Assembly (NCBI GenBank): GCA_002424545.1
Contig: DIKL01000020.1
Span: 26,195-48,680 of the forward strand
Length of the DNA: 22,486 bases
Direction of reading: 5' to 3'
Source: Syntrophaceae bacterium UBA5619
GTDB taxonomy: Bacteria; Desulfobacterota; Syntrophia; Syntrophales; UBA5619
The position numbers and the translations under genes are program-made. The notes under the pieces are model-generated. The model was not told where the DNA came from. It did not search any database and worked only from the letters and a program-made list of their open reading frames with translations. Below, one piece after another: positions 1 through 6,441 of the stretch. Numbering within the stretch: position 1 is the stretch's first letter; every line of letters begins with the position of its first letter.

Positions 1-2
1 TA

Positions 3-395
3 AATTGGGCGCTGCCCCCATGGATTTCTACCCCTCGGGGAGAGCTGGCGCTCCGGATCGATGTAACGAAAGAGCGGGTCCACGCGGTGACGGCAGGTTC
101 GGAGGCCGATCTCGATCTGCTATGCCGGCGCGTGGATCGTCTCGATGGCGCCGGCGATCCCGCGACGTTTGTTCGGGAGAATATCATCCGGGAAATTGCC
201 CGTTGCATCGGTTGTTCCGCCGGCGACCTTCGCGTCGTCAAAGACCCGACCGGTCCCGGCGCCCCACGGGTGCTGCTTTGCGGCCGGTTGCTCACCGTGT
301 GGATCAGTCTCAGCCACGACGGCCGTTTTACAGCCTTCGCCTTCGTCCCCGTTTTCGAAAAAACCAAAAGGGGAGGATTATTCCCGATGATTTAG
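3..395 (+). CDS. Phosphopantetheinyl transferase-like protein, C-terminal part (5' end outside window)
   Basis: The reading frame is already open at the window edge, so the gene starts upstream; an in-frame GTG at 87 is possible but has no clear ribosome binding site. The visible end carries the pattern [16 protein letters not shown], a short linker and then [15 protein letters not shown]. This resembles the C-terminal half of 4'-phosphopantetheinyl transferases (AcpS/Sfp superfamily), where a 'D..G.P.v' strand precedes an 'SLSHd...A.A' strand. Such enzymes load the CoA-derived phosphopantetheine arm onto acyl carrier proteins in the cytosol. The usual K-E-A helix motif is not clear here: the candidate helix reads [12 protein letters not shown], so activity is uncertain. 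The stop codon lies inside the 3' end of the opposing nfo gene (18-bp tail-to-tail overlap). The family call is from motif memory only. Confidence 0.5.
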   Translation, partial: NWALPPWISTPRGELALRIDVTKERVHAVTAGSEADLDLLCRRVDRLDGAGDPATFVRENIIREIARCIGCSAGDLRVVKDPTGPGAPRVLLCGRLLTVWISLSHDGRFTAFAFVPVFEKTKRGGLFPMI

Positions 396-1262
396 GGGGA
401 CGGCTCCTCCCTTCGGTTTCCTTCTTTGCAGCGCGTAGAGGATCTGGATCTCTTCGGCCCAGCGCTCGCTCTCCGGGGTTTCCAGGATGAGCGGGATCCC
501 GTTGAAACGATCGTCGTTCATGATCAGACGGAACGGTTCCAGCCCCAGCTTTCCCTTTCCAATCGGTGCATGCCGGTCGACGCGGCTTCCAAACTCCGCC
601 TTTGAATCGTTCAGATGGGCCGCCCGCAGATATCGAGAGCCAATGATCCGGTCGAACTCCGCCAAAGCTGCCGCGAATGATTCCGGTGTCCGGAGGTCAT
701 ACCCGGCGGCAAAGGCATGGGCGGTATCGAGACAAACCCCGACCCGGCCGTGATCCGCAACCAGCTCGATAATCCCGGCGATCTGTTCGAAACGAAACCC
801 GAGATTGCTTCCCTGTCCCGCCGTGTTTTCGATGATGGCGGTCACGCCCTTGGTTGTGGACAGCGCGAGGTTGATCGATTCGGCGATCCGGGCAAGGCAG
901 GCCTTCTCGGAAGAGACCCGCAGATGGCTGCCGGGATGGAAGTTGAGGAGGGCGACGCCGAGGGCCTCGCAGCGGCGCATCTCCGTGAGGAAGGCGGCGC
1001 GGGACTTCGCCAGGGCCTTCGCCTCCGGGTGGCCGAGATTGATCAGGTAACTGTCATGCGCGAGGATCTGCGCCGGGCCATACCCCTCTTTGCGGCAGTT
1101 CATTCGAAAGGCGGCGATCTCCTCCGCGGAGAGGGATTTTGCCTGCCACTGCCGTTGATTCCGCGTAAAGAGCGCAAAGGCCCGCGCGCCTATTGCCGCC
1201 GCATTCCGGGGCGCCTGGTCGACACCGCCCGCCGCGCTTACGTGCGCGCCCACATATTTCAT
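378..1262 (-). CDS. nfo: Endonuclease IV, AP endonuclease (Nfo)
   Basis: Cytosolic base-excision-repair enzyme that cuts 5' to abasic sites and trims damaged 3' ends, using a trinuclear zinc centre in a TIM barrel. With the ATG at 1262 the product is 294 residues, and all nine zinc ligands appear: H69, H109, E145, D179, H182, H216, D229, H231 and E261. These are the same numbers as in E. coli Nfo (285 aa), which strongly supports this start. The motifs are [36 protein letters not shown] and LILETP. A GGAG sits 6 bp upstream of the start; an in-frame ATG nine codons further up is less well placed. The C-terminal tail after ILYALQ is basic and poorly conserved. It overlaps the end of the opposing phosphopantetheinyl-transferase-like gene. 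A pyrimidine-dimer glycosylase-like gene, whose products would feed Nfo, lies about 0.9 kb away. Confidence 0.96.
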   Translation of the reverse strand: MKYVGAHVSAAGGVDQAPRNAAAIGARAFALFTRNQRQWQAKSLSAEEIAAFRMNCRKEGYGPAQILAHDSYLINLGHPEAKALAKSRAAFLTEMRRCEALGVALLNFHPGSHLRVSSEKACLARIAESINLALSTTKGVTAIIENTAGQGSNLGFRFEQIAGIIELVADHGRVGVCLDTAHAFAAGYDLRTPESFAAALAEFDRIIGSRYLRAAHLNDSKAEFGSRVDRHAPIGKGKLGLEPFRLIMNDDRFNGIPLILETPESERWAEEIQILYALQRRKPKGGAVPLNHRE

Positions 1263-1424
1263 TTTTTCTCCACGAATCCCGCCCTCCATTCACTCCTGTG
1301 TTTTTATGGAGGGAAGATTACACCATCCAGCGTTTTTTTCCAGCGGGAAGGTCTCAATTGATCCTTTCTGTAGTTGATTCGTTTCTCCCACAACGGCGAT
1401 TGTACCCGGATCTGTTCAGAAAAC

Positions 1425-1454
1425 TTGCAATTTTCCCCGCTTTTTCTGTATAAT
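1425..1454 (+). promoter_or_regulatory. Sigma70-type promoter of rubrerythrin
   Basis: TTGCAA (1425-1430) and a perfect TATAAT (1449-1454) are separated by 18 bp. Transcription would begin near 1461, leaving a leader of about 100 nt before rubrerythrin. The leader holds two copies of CGGAAATTCAA (1463-1473 and 1523-1533) and a TTGATCAA palindrome (1537-1544) just ahead of the ribosome binding site AAGGAGGT (1543-1550). Whether these are operator or RNA elements cannot be told from sequence alone. Confidence 0.7.
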
Positions 1455-1559
1455 GTCGCCAACGGAAATTCAAGTGTGATACCGGAGAACGAAACCGGCC
1501 GAACGAATGGTTTTTGAACCGGCGGAAATTCAATCATTGATCAAGGAGGTACACAGGAG

Positions 1560-2138
1560 ATGGCAAAGGCATTCAAGGGATCGCAGACGGAGAAGAACCT
1601 GCTGGCGGCTTTCGCCGGGGAATCCCAGGCGAGGAATCGTTACACTTATTTCGCCGGCGCGGCGCGCAAGGAAGGCTATGAACAGATCGCCAATATCTTC
1701 GCCGAGACGGCGGAAAACGAGAAGGAGCACGCCAAGGTATTCTTCAAGCACCTCAGGGGGGGCGAGGTCGAGATCACGGCAGGCTATCCCGCGGGCGTGA
1801 TCGGAAAGACGAAGGACAATCTCGAGGCCGCCGCCGCCGGCGAGAAGATGGAATGGACGAACCTCTATGCAAACTTCGCAAAGGACGCCAAGGCGGAAGG
1901 TTTCCCCGAGATTGCCCGTTCGTTCGAGCAGATCGCCAAGGTGGAGAAATTCCATGAGGGGCGGTACCGGAAGCTGATCGCGAACATTGCGAAGAAGAGG
2001 GTTTTCAATCGGGACAAGGCGATGAAATGGCACTGCATCAACTGCGGTTACGTCTTCGAGGGAACGAAAGCCCCGAAGGAATGCCCGGCCTGCAAACATC
2101 CGCAGTCCTATTATGAGGTGCTGGCCGAGAATTATTGA
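1560..2138 (+). CDS. rbr: Rubrerythrin
   Basis: Cytosolic peroxide reductase of anaerobes: the diiron centre reduces hydrogen peroxide, with electrons entering through the rubredoxin domain. The product is 192 residues. Residues 1-145 form the four-helix ferritin-like domain, with likely iron ligands E21, E54, H57, E95, E98, E129 and H132 (motifs [16 protein letters not shown] and [10 protein letters not shown]). Residues 157-192 are a rubredoxin-like knuckle with C159-x2-C162-x12-C175-x2-C178. Both domains are complete and the length is typical (Desulfovibrio vulgaris Rbr is 191 aa). An ideal AAGGAGGT ribosome binding site lies about 9 bp upstream, and the gene has its own promoter and terminator, so it is probably monocistronic. 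It signals an anaerobic or microaerophilic host with a peroxide defence; regulation by a PerR-type repressor is plausible but no operator was recognised. Confidence 0.97.
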   Translation: MAKAFKGSQTEKNLLAAFAGESQARNRYTYFAGAARKEGYEQIANIFAETAENEKEHAKVFFKHLRGGEVEITAGYPAGVIGKTKDNLEAAAAGEKMEWTNLYANFAKDAKAEGFPEIARSFEQIAKVEKFHEGRYRKLIANIAKKRVFNRDKAMKWHCINCGYVFEGTKAPKECPACKHPQSYYEVLAENY

Positions 2139-2149
2139 TCTTTGCAATT

Positions 2150-2195
2150 GGGGGGCGGGTCTTGAAATTCAGAGACCCGGCCCCCTCATCTTTTC
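2150..2195 (+). terminator. Terminator of rubrerythrin, shared with the opposing gene
   Basis: Twelve bases after the rbr stop, a G+C-rich stem (GGGGGGCGGGTCT pairing with AGACCCGGCCCCC, one small bulge) with a 10-nt loop is followed by CATCTTTT. This fits an intrinsic terminator for the plus strand. The 3' end of the minus-strand glycosylase-like gene lies in the loop, its stop codon reading from 2171 to 2169, so the hairpin also sits right behind that gene. The U-run is present only for the plus-strand transcript. Confidence 0.75.
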
Positions 2196-2612
2196 CCATG
2201 GTTCAATTCCACCTTCGCGGATCCTGAAGAGCGGATGAAGATCCGGTTCGTCGGCTTCGGCCAGAACCCGACGGGTTTCAACATCCCGCAGCGCGAGCTT
2301 TGCGAGGAGATGCTCCCGCTCGTAAAGAAGCTGTCCCCGCGTGACGGGGATTGCCGGTACGTTGCGGCGGGGACCGATCTTCGCCGGATTGAAACGATAG
2401 CCGCGCCTTGCCGCCTCGCTAAAAATATCCGCTAGGTAGGCCGCGATTGCCGCCCCGGGTTCCTCATGGTTTTGGAAACGGATCAGTTGCGGGTGGCGGC
2501 GGTATCCGCGGGTCGCCCCGCGAAGGACGGCCTGCGCCAGCAGCGCCTCCCGCCAGAGAGCCAGCAGCCCCGCCCGGTCCAGATATTTCGGATGCAGCGT
2601 CCAGAGACGCAC
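2169..2612 (-). CDS. Pyrimidine dimer DNA glycosylase / endonuclease V-like protein
   Basis: Small cytosolic protein of 147 residues that opens with MRLWTLHPKYLDRAGLLALWR and continues with RGYRRHPQLIRF and RRGYRFNPAKI. These blocks are characteristic of the Pyr_excise family (PF03013 type), the bacterial and archaeal relatives of T4 endonuclease V, which removes cyclobutane pyrimidine dimers and cuts at the resulting abasic site. The GTG start at 2612 was chosen because the conserved block begins there and TTTGGAG lies 9 bp upstream; longer in-frame starts would add 55 unconserved residues. E22 (in LWREALL) is a candidate for the catalytic glutamate (E23 in T4 DenV). T4 DenV uses the amino group of Thr2 as nucleophile; here residue 2 is Arg, so chemistry may differ and the enzymatic call is family-level only. 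It starts 68 bp after the aminotransferase stop, so the two may share a transcript. Confidence 0.8.
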   Translation of the reverse strand: MRLWTLHPKYLDRAGLLALWREALLAQAVLRGATRGYRRHPQLIRFQNHEEPGAAIAAYLADIFSEAARRGYRFNPAKIGPRRNVPAIPVTRGQLLYEREHLLAKLALRDVETRRVLAEADEPDLHPLFRIREGGIEPWEKMRGPGL

Positions 2613-2680
2613 GATTTTTCTCCAAAGAATTTGTGCGAAAGGGGAAACAGTGAATTTTTTGTGATGGAGTGATCTTCCCC

Positions 2681-3823
2681 TCACCTGATTTCCTTTAGAT
2701 AACCCTCCAGACGGTTCATCCCCTCGCGGATGTTTTCCAGGGAGTTGGCATAGGAGAAGCGGAGGTAGCCCTCGCAATTCTCGCCGAAGTCGATGCCGGG
2801 AGCGACGCCGACCCGGGCCCTTTTGAGGATATCGAAGGCGAATTCATAGGAATTCCCGGTAAAGGCCTTGACGTTGCCGAGCACATAGAAGGCGCCCGTG
2901 GGTTCGACGCGGATGCCCATCCCCAGCTCCCGCAAGCGGCGGATCATGAATTTTCGTCTCTTATTGTAGAGCTCCTTCATGCGGAGAACGTCCGGTTCCG
3001 CCTCCCGGAGGGCGGCGACGCCAGCCCATTGAACGAAGGCGTTGGCGGAGATGAAGAGATTCTGCTGGATTTTCTGCATCGGCCGAATCAGCGCCCGCGG
3101 CGCAATGAGGTAGCCCAGACGCCAACCCGTCATTGCATAGGCCTTGGAAAAGCCGTTCAGTACGAACGCGTTGTCGGTGAATTCCAGAATGCTGTGCTCC
3201 TTTTCCCCGTAGACCAGCCCGTGATAGATTTCGTCGGAGATGACCGGCACCCCGAACGAGGCGATTTCCTCCATTCTCTCCCGGCTCAACAGGTTTCCCG
3301 TCGGATTGGACGGGGAGTTGATCAGAATGGCCTTGGTACGCGGATGGGTCTTTTCCCGGATGGCGTCCGGGGTGTATTGGAATCCCTCCTCCTCGCGGAC
3401 GGGGACGCAGACCGGGTTTCCTCCGAAGAAACGGATAAAATTGGGATAACAGGCATAGTGGGGATCGGAGATGATCACCTCATCATCCCGTTCGAGTATC
3501 GCCGAAAAAAGGATCATCATCGCCGGCGAGGTGCCGGAGGTCACGATGATCTGTTCCGGGCAAACGACGACACCATAGCGTTGCCGGTAATGATCGCAGA
3601 TCGCCTCTCTCAGCTCCGGCAGCCCCAGGCTGTGGGTGTAGTGGGTCTTGCCTTCCCGCAGGGCCCGGAACCCGGCCGCTTTGATGCACTCCGGCGTGTC
3701 AAAATCGGGTTCGCCGACTTCGAGATGAATGACATCCTCGCCGTTGCGTTCCATGGCCTGGGCCGCTTCGAGCACTTCCATCACAAGGAAGGGGCGGATG
3801 TCCGCCGCTCGCTGGGTGATCAT
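2681..3823 (-). CDS. PLP-dependent aminotransferase, class I/II
   Basis: Fold-type I aminotransferase of 380 residues, of the aspartate/alanine aminotransferase-like COG0436 group, acting in the cytosol on amino and keto acids. Visible motifs are GEPDFDTP near the N-terminus, the YTHSLGLPELREAI block, SPSNPTG (substrate-carboxylate and PLP-contacting Asn), SDEIYHGLVYG (cofactor Asp and Tyr) and NGFSKAYAMTGWRLGY, with the Schiff-base lysine at about residue 227. YLRFSYANS holds the C-terminal carboxylate-binding Arg. The ATG at 3823 is preferred over a TTG two codons upstream because GAGG lies 8 bp before the ATG and only about 2 bp before the TTG. Substrate cannot be assigned from sequence alone. 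No operon partner explains it: tusA ends 220 bp upstream behind a hairpin, and the glycosylase-like gene follows 68 bp downstream. Confidence 0.93.
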   Translation of the reverse strand: MITQRAADIRPFLVMEVLEAAQAMERNGEDVIHLEVGEPDFDTPECIKAAGFRALREGKTHYTHSLGLPELREAICDHYRQRYGVVVCPEQIIVTSGTSPAMMILFSAILERDDEVIISDPHYACYPNFIRFFGGNPVCVPVREEEGFQYTPDAIREKTHPRTKAILINSPSNPTGNLLSRERMEEIASFGVPVISDEIYHGLVYGEKEHSILEFTDNAFVLNGFSKAYAMTGWRLGYLIAPRALIRPMQKIQQNLFISANAFVQWAGVAALREAEPDVLRMKELYNKRRKFMIRRLRELGMGIRVEPTGAFYVLGNVKAFTGNSYEFAFDILKRARVGVAPGIDFGENCEGYLRFSYANSLENIREGMNRLEGYLKEIR

Positions 3824-4001
3824 CGCCAAAACCTCGTTTTACGGATCTTCCTTCGCCCATCCGGCGTTGGGAGAAAGCTATTCTGAAGGCAATCCTATGT
3901 CAAGCGGGAAAGTCATGGCGCGTTTTTTCCGCGGCGATGGCCTCCGATTCCGGCAAGGAGATTTGTCGGCATGGTTGCCGGACCATCTGAAGCATGATCA
4001 A

Positions 4002-4032
4002 CCGTTCGGTTGCCTTTCGGAACACCGAACGG
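4002..4032 (-). terminator. Hairpin after tusA, possible terminator
   Basis: A perfect 9-bp inverted repeat (CCGTTCGGT / ACCGAACGG) with a 13-nt loop begins 11 bp beyond the tusA stop in the minus-strand transcript. It lacks a proper U-run (TTGATC follows), so it may be a weak terminator or an mRNA 3'-stabilising element. The following 180 bp up to the aminotransferase start show no gene. Confidence 0.45.
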
Positions 4033-4043
4033 CGCCGCCACCG

Positions 4044-4262
4044 TTACCCTTTTCTAATCTTCAGGCTGAATACACCGCCTTTTTCATCGATCTCGCCCAC
4101 CACCCATCCGCGGCTCGTTGCGGCGCGGGATACATTTTCCTTCGAAGCGTCGTTGTCCACCATGACGACGATCTCATTCGATCTGCCCGCCTTGATCTCA
4201 TCCAGGGTCATCAGGACGGGCTGCGGGCACGAAAGCCCGCGGGCGTCGATTGTCGTAGACAT
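4044..4262 (-). CDS. TusA/SirA/YedF-family sulfur-carrier protein
   Basis: Small cytosolic protein of 72 residues with the family's hallmark C12-P-x-P (DARGLSCPQPV), in which the cysteine carries persulfide sulfur (or selenium) between enzymes. The remainder (LDEIKAGRSNEIVVMVDND, VSRAATSRGWVV) follows the two-layer alpha/beta sandwich of TusA. It begins 24 bp after yedE with a strong GGAGGAGA site, so the pair is almost certainly co-transcribed and the carrier likely receives what the transporter imports. It lacks the extra C-terminal domain of the roughly 200-residue selenium-metabolism protein YedF, so it could equally be a sulfur-only TusA. No symbol is given because tusA and yedF cannot be separated here. 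Confidence 0.88.
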   Translation of the reverse strand: MSTTIDARGLSCPQPVLMTLDEIKAGRSNEIVVMVDNDASKENVSRAATSRGWVVGEIDEKGGVFSLKIRKG

Positions 4263-4286
4263 ATTCTCCTCCTGATTCGATATTCG

Positions 4287-5381
4287 CTATGCGATATTCT
4301 TTCTCATGGTCAATCCGATGAACAGACAAACCGCAAAACCGATCACCACGGCGGGAATGCCGTACGGTCCGACGCCGGCCGCCGAGCTGGCAAGGCCGAA
4401 ATTATGGGCGAAGCCGGCCCCGACAATCATTCCCATTACAAAGACGGCGGCGTCTCCATCCCCTTCGCCTGCCAGGAAAAGCTGGCGACCGGGACAACCG
4501 CCGGCCAGACAGAACGCCAGGCCCGACAACGTCATGCCCAGGAAATTCCAGAGGTGCATCGTGTGCGCGACCGGCTGCCCCTCAAATCCCGGTTTGAACT
4601 GCCCCAAGACGAAATTGACCACGAAAGCGGTGACGATCAGGGCGATGAATCCCGACAGCAGGTGCATCTGCCGGAAGAGGACGAAATCCCGAATGGCGCC
4701 CATGGTGCAGAAGCGGCTCCGTTGCGCCAGAAACCCAATCAGGAGACCAATGATCAGAGAGAGCGCCAAGGGCGCATGCATCGATCCCGGCCCCTTCAAG
4801 CTGTATAAGAGGACCCCGTTTTTGGCCTCGCCGGTCACCTGCGGGAACAGGAGCATCAACAACAGCAACCCAACCATAAAGAGGGGAAGCATCCATCCCG
4901 CCGTCTGATGGGTCTTCTGAGTCCGTCCGAGATTGAATCCTCCTTTCAGGAACAGCGTGCCGATCCAGATGCCGAAGATGAGGCCCAGAAGACCGAGAAT
5001 CGCGTTGCCGTCGCCGCCGGCGAGACGAAGCGCCGCCCGCCAGGGGCATCCGAGAAACACCAGCGCCCCGATCATCGCGAAAGCGCCGAGGACAAACCGG
5101 ACGATCGGCGCCGAGCCGAGACGGGGACGAAACTCCTTGAACAGATAGGCGGCCGTCAGCGACCCAAGGACGAAGCCGATGATCTCGGGACGGATGTACT
5201 GCACCACGTCCGCCCGGTGAAGGCCGAGAGCGCCGGCGATGTCCCGCTCGAAGCAGGCCACGCAGACCCCCATGTTGCCGGGATTTCCCGATTTCTGGAG
5301 CGTCGGCGCCAAAATCCCGATGACGATTCCGACGCCGACGATTCCCCAAGGTCCCGCAAAGATATTCTTGATTCCTTTCAC
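4287..5381 (-). CDS. yedE: YeeE/YedE-family membrane transporter, YedE selenium-type
   Basis: Polytopic inner-membrane protein of 364 residues with about nine to ten hydrophobic segments, thought in this family to import thiosulfate or a selenium/sulfur species through conserved cysteines. Visible features are CVAC (C40/C43) in NPGNMGVCVACFERDIAGALG-like sequence, the VQYIRPEIIGFVLG block, FLGCPWRAALRLAGGDGNA, AQRSRFCTMGAIRDFVLF and AGGCPGRQLFLAGEGDGDA. The RDIAGALG and YIRPEI blocks resemble the subgroup linked to selenium metabolism (YedE/FdhT) more than the thiosulfate transporter TsuA; this is recalled, not searched. The start is the GTG at 5381: AAGGAGGT lies 5 bp upstream and the longer frame (24 more residues) has no site. 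A TusA-like carrier follows 24 bp downstream. A long, structured leader precedes it. Confidence 0.85.
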   Translation of the reverse strand: MKGIKNIFAGPWGIVGVGIVIGILAPTLQKSGNPGNMGVCVACFERDIAGALGLHRADVVQYIRPEIIGFVLGSLTAAYLFKEFRPRLGSAPIVRFVLGAFAMIGALVFLGCPWRAALRLAGGDGNAILGLLGLIFGIWIGTLFLKGGFNLGRTQKTHQTAGWMLPLFMVGLLLLMLLFPQVTGEAKNGVLLYSLKGPGSMHAPLALSLIIGLLIGFLAQRSRFCTMGAIRDFVLFRQMHLLSGFIALIVTAFVVNFVLGQFKPGFEGQPVAHTMHLWNFLGMTLSGLAFCLAGGCPGRQLFLAGEGDGDAAVFVMGMIVGAGFAHNFGLASSAAGVGPYGIPAVVIGFAVCLFIGLTMRKNIA

Positions 5382-5644
5382 TGCATACCTCCTTCCATCG
5401 ATTTGCATGATATTCACGGATCCGTTGGGATCGGCAGCGACAAGACGCAGCACCCCGGCGGATCAAAGTTTCTTGCATTGGAGAGATCGACGATGCCGCA
5501 CATCCGAAGGAATTTCGATGCAGACCGGACCGCTCGTCAGGAATCTCAGAGGAGGCAACGCCCTGAGGAAATCGCTATGGACCTTTCCGAATATGGTCTC
5601 GACTCTTGGATATCGGGGGAGCAAATCGCCTCCTGATCGCGCCA

Positions 5645-5663
5645 TGCCGTGATCTCCACGGCA
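5645..5663 (-). repeat. Perfect 7-bp inverted repeat in the yedE leader
   Basis: TGCCGTG, 5-nt loop, CACGGCA. The stem is perfect and would fold in RNA from either strand. It lies 264 bp upstream of the yedE start and is the second of two stems of identical geometry in this leader. Confidence 0.6.
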
Positions 5664-5720
5664 CGTGCCTCAGGGGGCTAATCGGCTGGCGGGAGAGAAA
5701 CGGCAGGACGACATTCTCCG

Positions 5721-5739
5721 GAGAACCGCCCGGGTTCTC
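5721..5739 (-). repeat. Perfect 7-bp inverted repeat in the yedE leader
   Basis: GAGAACC, 5-nt loop, GGTTCTC. Same stem and loop length as the hairpin at 5645. It lies directly after the short reading frame in the minus-strand transcript. No U-run follows, so it is not an ordinary terminator. Confidence 0.6.
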
Positions 5740-5749
5740 TGTCATCGCC

Positions 5750-5788
5750 TCATATTAACGGTGTGAAGACAAGCAACAGATTTCTCAT
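5750..5788 (-). CDS. Possible 12-residue leader peptide upstream of yedE
   Basis: The frame reads MRNLLLVFTPLI and stop. AAAGGAG lies about 12 bp upstream of the ATG, a TTGACA -35 element lies further up, and a perfect hairpin begins 10 bp after the stop. This is the layout of a translated leader, but so short a frame can arise by chance and the peptide has no run of one regulatory amino acid. Treat it as a hypothesis. Confidence 0.2.
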   Translation of the reverse strand: MRNLLLVFTPLI

Positions 5789-5953
5789 TCTGATGAATCA
5801 CTCCTTTATACGGGAAGCCTCTACAAGATTGCCCCCTGCTTTGTCAAGAAAAAGGATGACAGAAAAAGAATGATATTCCGTTCAAAAACGCATATGATCC
5901 TTCGCAAGCTTTGTTGTGCGATCAGCGGGAAAGATGCGAAAAGGAGAAAGCCG

Positions 5954-6430
5954 ATGCGAGAAAAGGCCTTTCAGGATTACTACCCGGATCACTTCAGCCA
6001 CTGCTACGGCTGTGGCCGTCTGAACGATGCGGGGCTGAAGATCAAAAGTTACTGGGATGGAGATGAATCGGTCTGTACCCATACTCCCAGCCCCTGCCAC
6101 ACGGCCATTCCGGGCTTTGTCTACGGGGGTTTGATTGCCTCGCTCATCGACTGCCACGGTACGGGTACCGCCGCGGCGGCCAGATACCGTTCCGAGGGCC
6201 GGGAAATGGATACGGATCCGCCGCTGCGCTTCCTTACGGCCTCCCTCCGCGTCGATTACCTTCTCCCGACGCCGCTCGGCGTCCCGCTGGAAATCCGCGG
6301 CCGGGTGAAGGAGATCAAGGGACGCAAGGTGATCGTGGAATCGACGCTGTCCGCCAATGGAAAGATCTGTGCCCGTGGGGAGGTCGTCGCGATTCAGGTC
6401 CCGGATCATTTGATTCCGGGATGTTCTTAA
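5954..6430 (+). CDS. PaaI-family thioesterase (hotdog fold)
   Basis: Hotdog-fold acyl-CoA thioesterase-like protein of 158 residues, cytosolic. The N-terminus has FSHCYGCGRLNDAGLKIKSYWDGDE, followed by the hotdog core HTAIPGFVYGGLIASLIDCHGTGTAA, where the G-x-V/I-x-GG-x2-A-x2-D helix is typical and the Asp is the usual catalytic candidate. FLTASLRVDYLLPTPLGVPLEIRGRV forms the central sheet. The start at 5954 has AAGGAG 7 bp upstream; a longer frame from 5870 lacks a site and adds a non-conserved basic stretch. Substrate is unknown; hydrolysis of an aromatic or short-chain acyl-CoA is the family expectation. It ends 11 bp before the phosphodiesterase gene, so they are probably co-transcribed, although no functional link is obvious. 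Confidence 0.88.
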   Translation: MREKAFQDYYPDHFSHCYGCGRLNDAGLKIKSYWDGDESVCTHTPSPCHTAIPGFVYGGLIASLIDCHGTGTAAAARYRSEGREMDTDPPLRFLTASLRVDYLLPTPLGVPLEIRGRVKEIKGRKVIVESTLSANGKICARGEVVAIQVPDHLIPGCS

Positions 6431-6441
6431 ACCCGGCCTGA

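Larger units (their letters stand above)
5382..5953. other. Gene-free region with structured leader of yedE
   Basis: No convincing protein gene is seen in these roughly 570 bp; the frames on either strand look random (Arg/Pro-rich, no motif, no conserved block). On the minus strand, a perfect -35 TTGACA reads from 5847 to 5842 with only a weak -10 (TGTAGA, 16 bp on). It is followed by a 12-codon frame with AAAGGAG ahead of it, then two perfect 7-bp hairpins, then about 260 bp down to the yedE ribosome binding site. No known riboswitch class could be identified by eye. On the plus strand the stretch also serves as upstream region of the thioesterase gene, but no clear promoter for it was found; an in-frame ATG at 5870 would lengthen the thioesterase by 28 unconserved residues. 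Confidence 0.5.

Noticed and set aside
3029..3886. Open frame of 285 codons on the plus strand
   Set aside because: Antisense to the aminotransferase, whose catalytic motifs are clear; no motif or ribosome binding site of its own.
4908..5636. Open frame on the plus strand across the yedE start
   Set aside because: Antisense to yedE for most of its length, with highly charged random-looking sequence and no homology I recognise.
5463..5645. 60-codon minus-strand frame in the yedE leader
   Set aside because: No ribosome binding site, no recognisable domain and an unlikely composition; treated as non-coding leader.
5577..5745. 56-codon minus-strand frame beginning MTENPGGSPENVV after the short leader frame
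   Set aside because: GAGG is only 3 bp from the ATG, the second half is Arg/Pro-rich and the hairpins fall inside it. Nothing supports it as a protein beyond being open.
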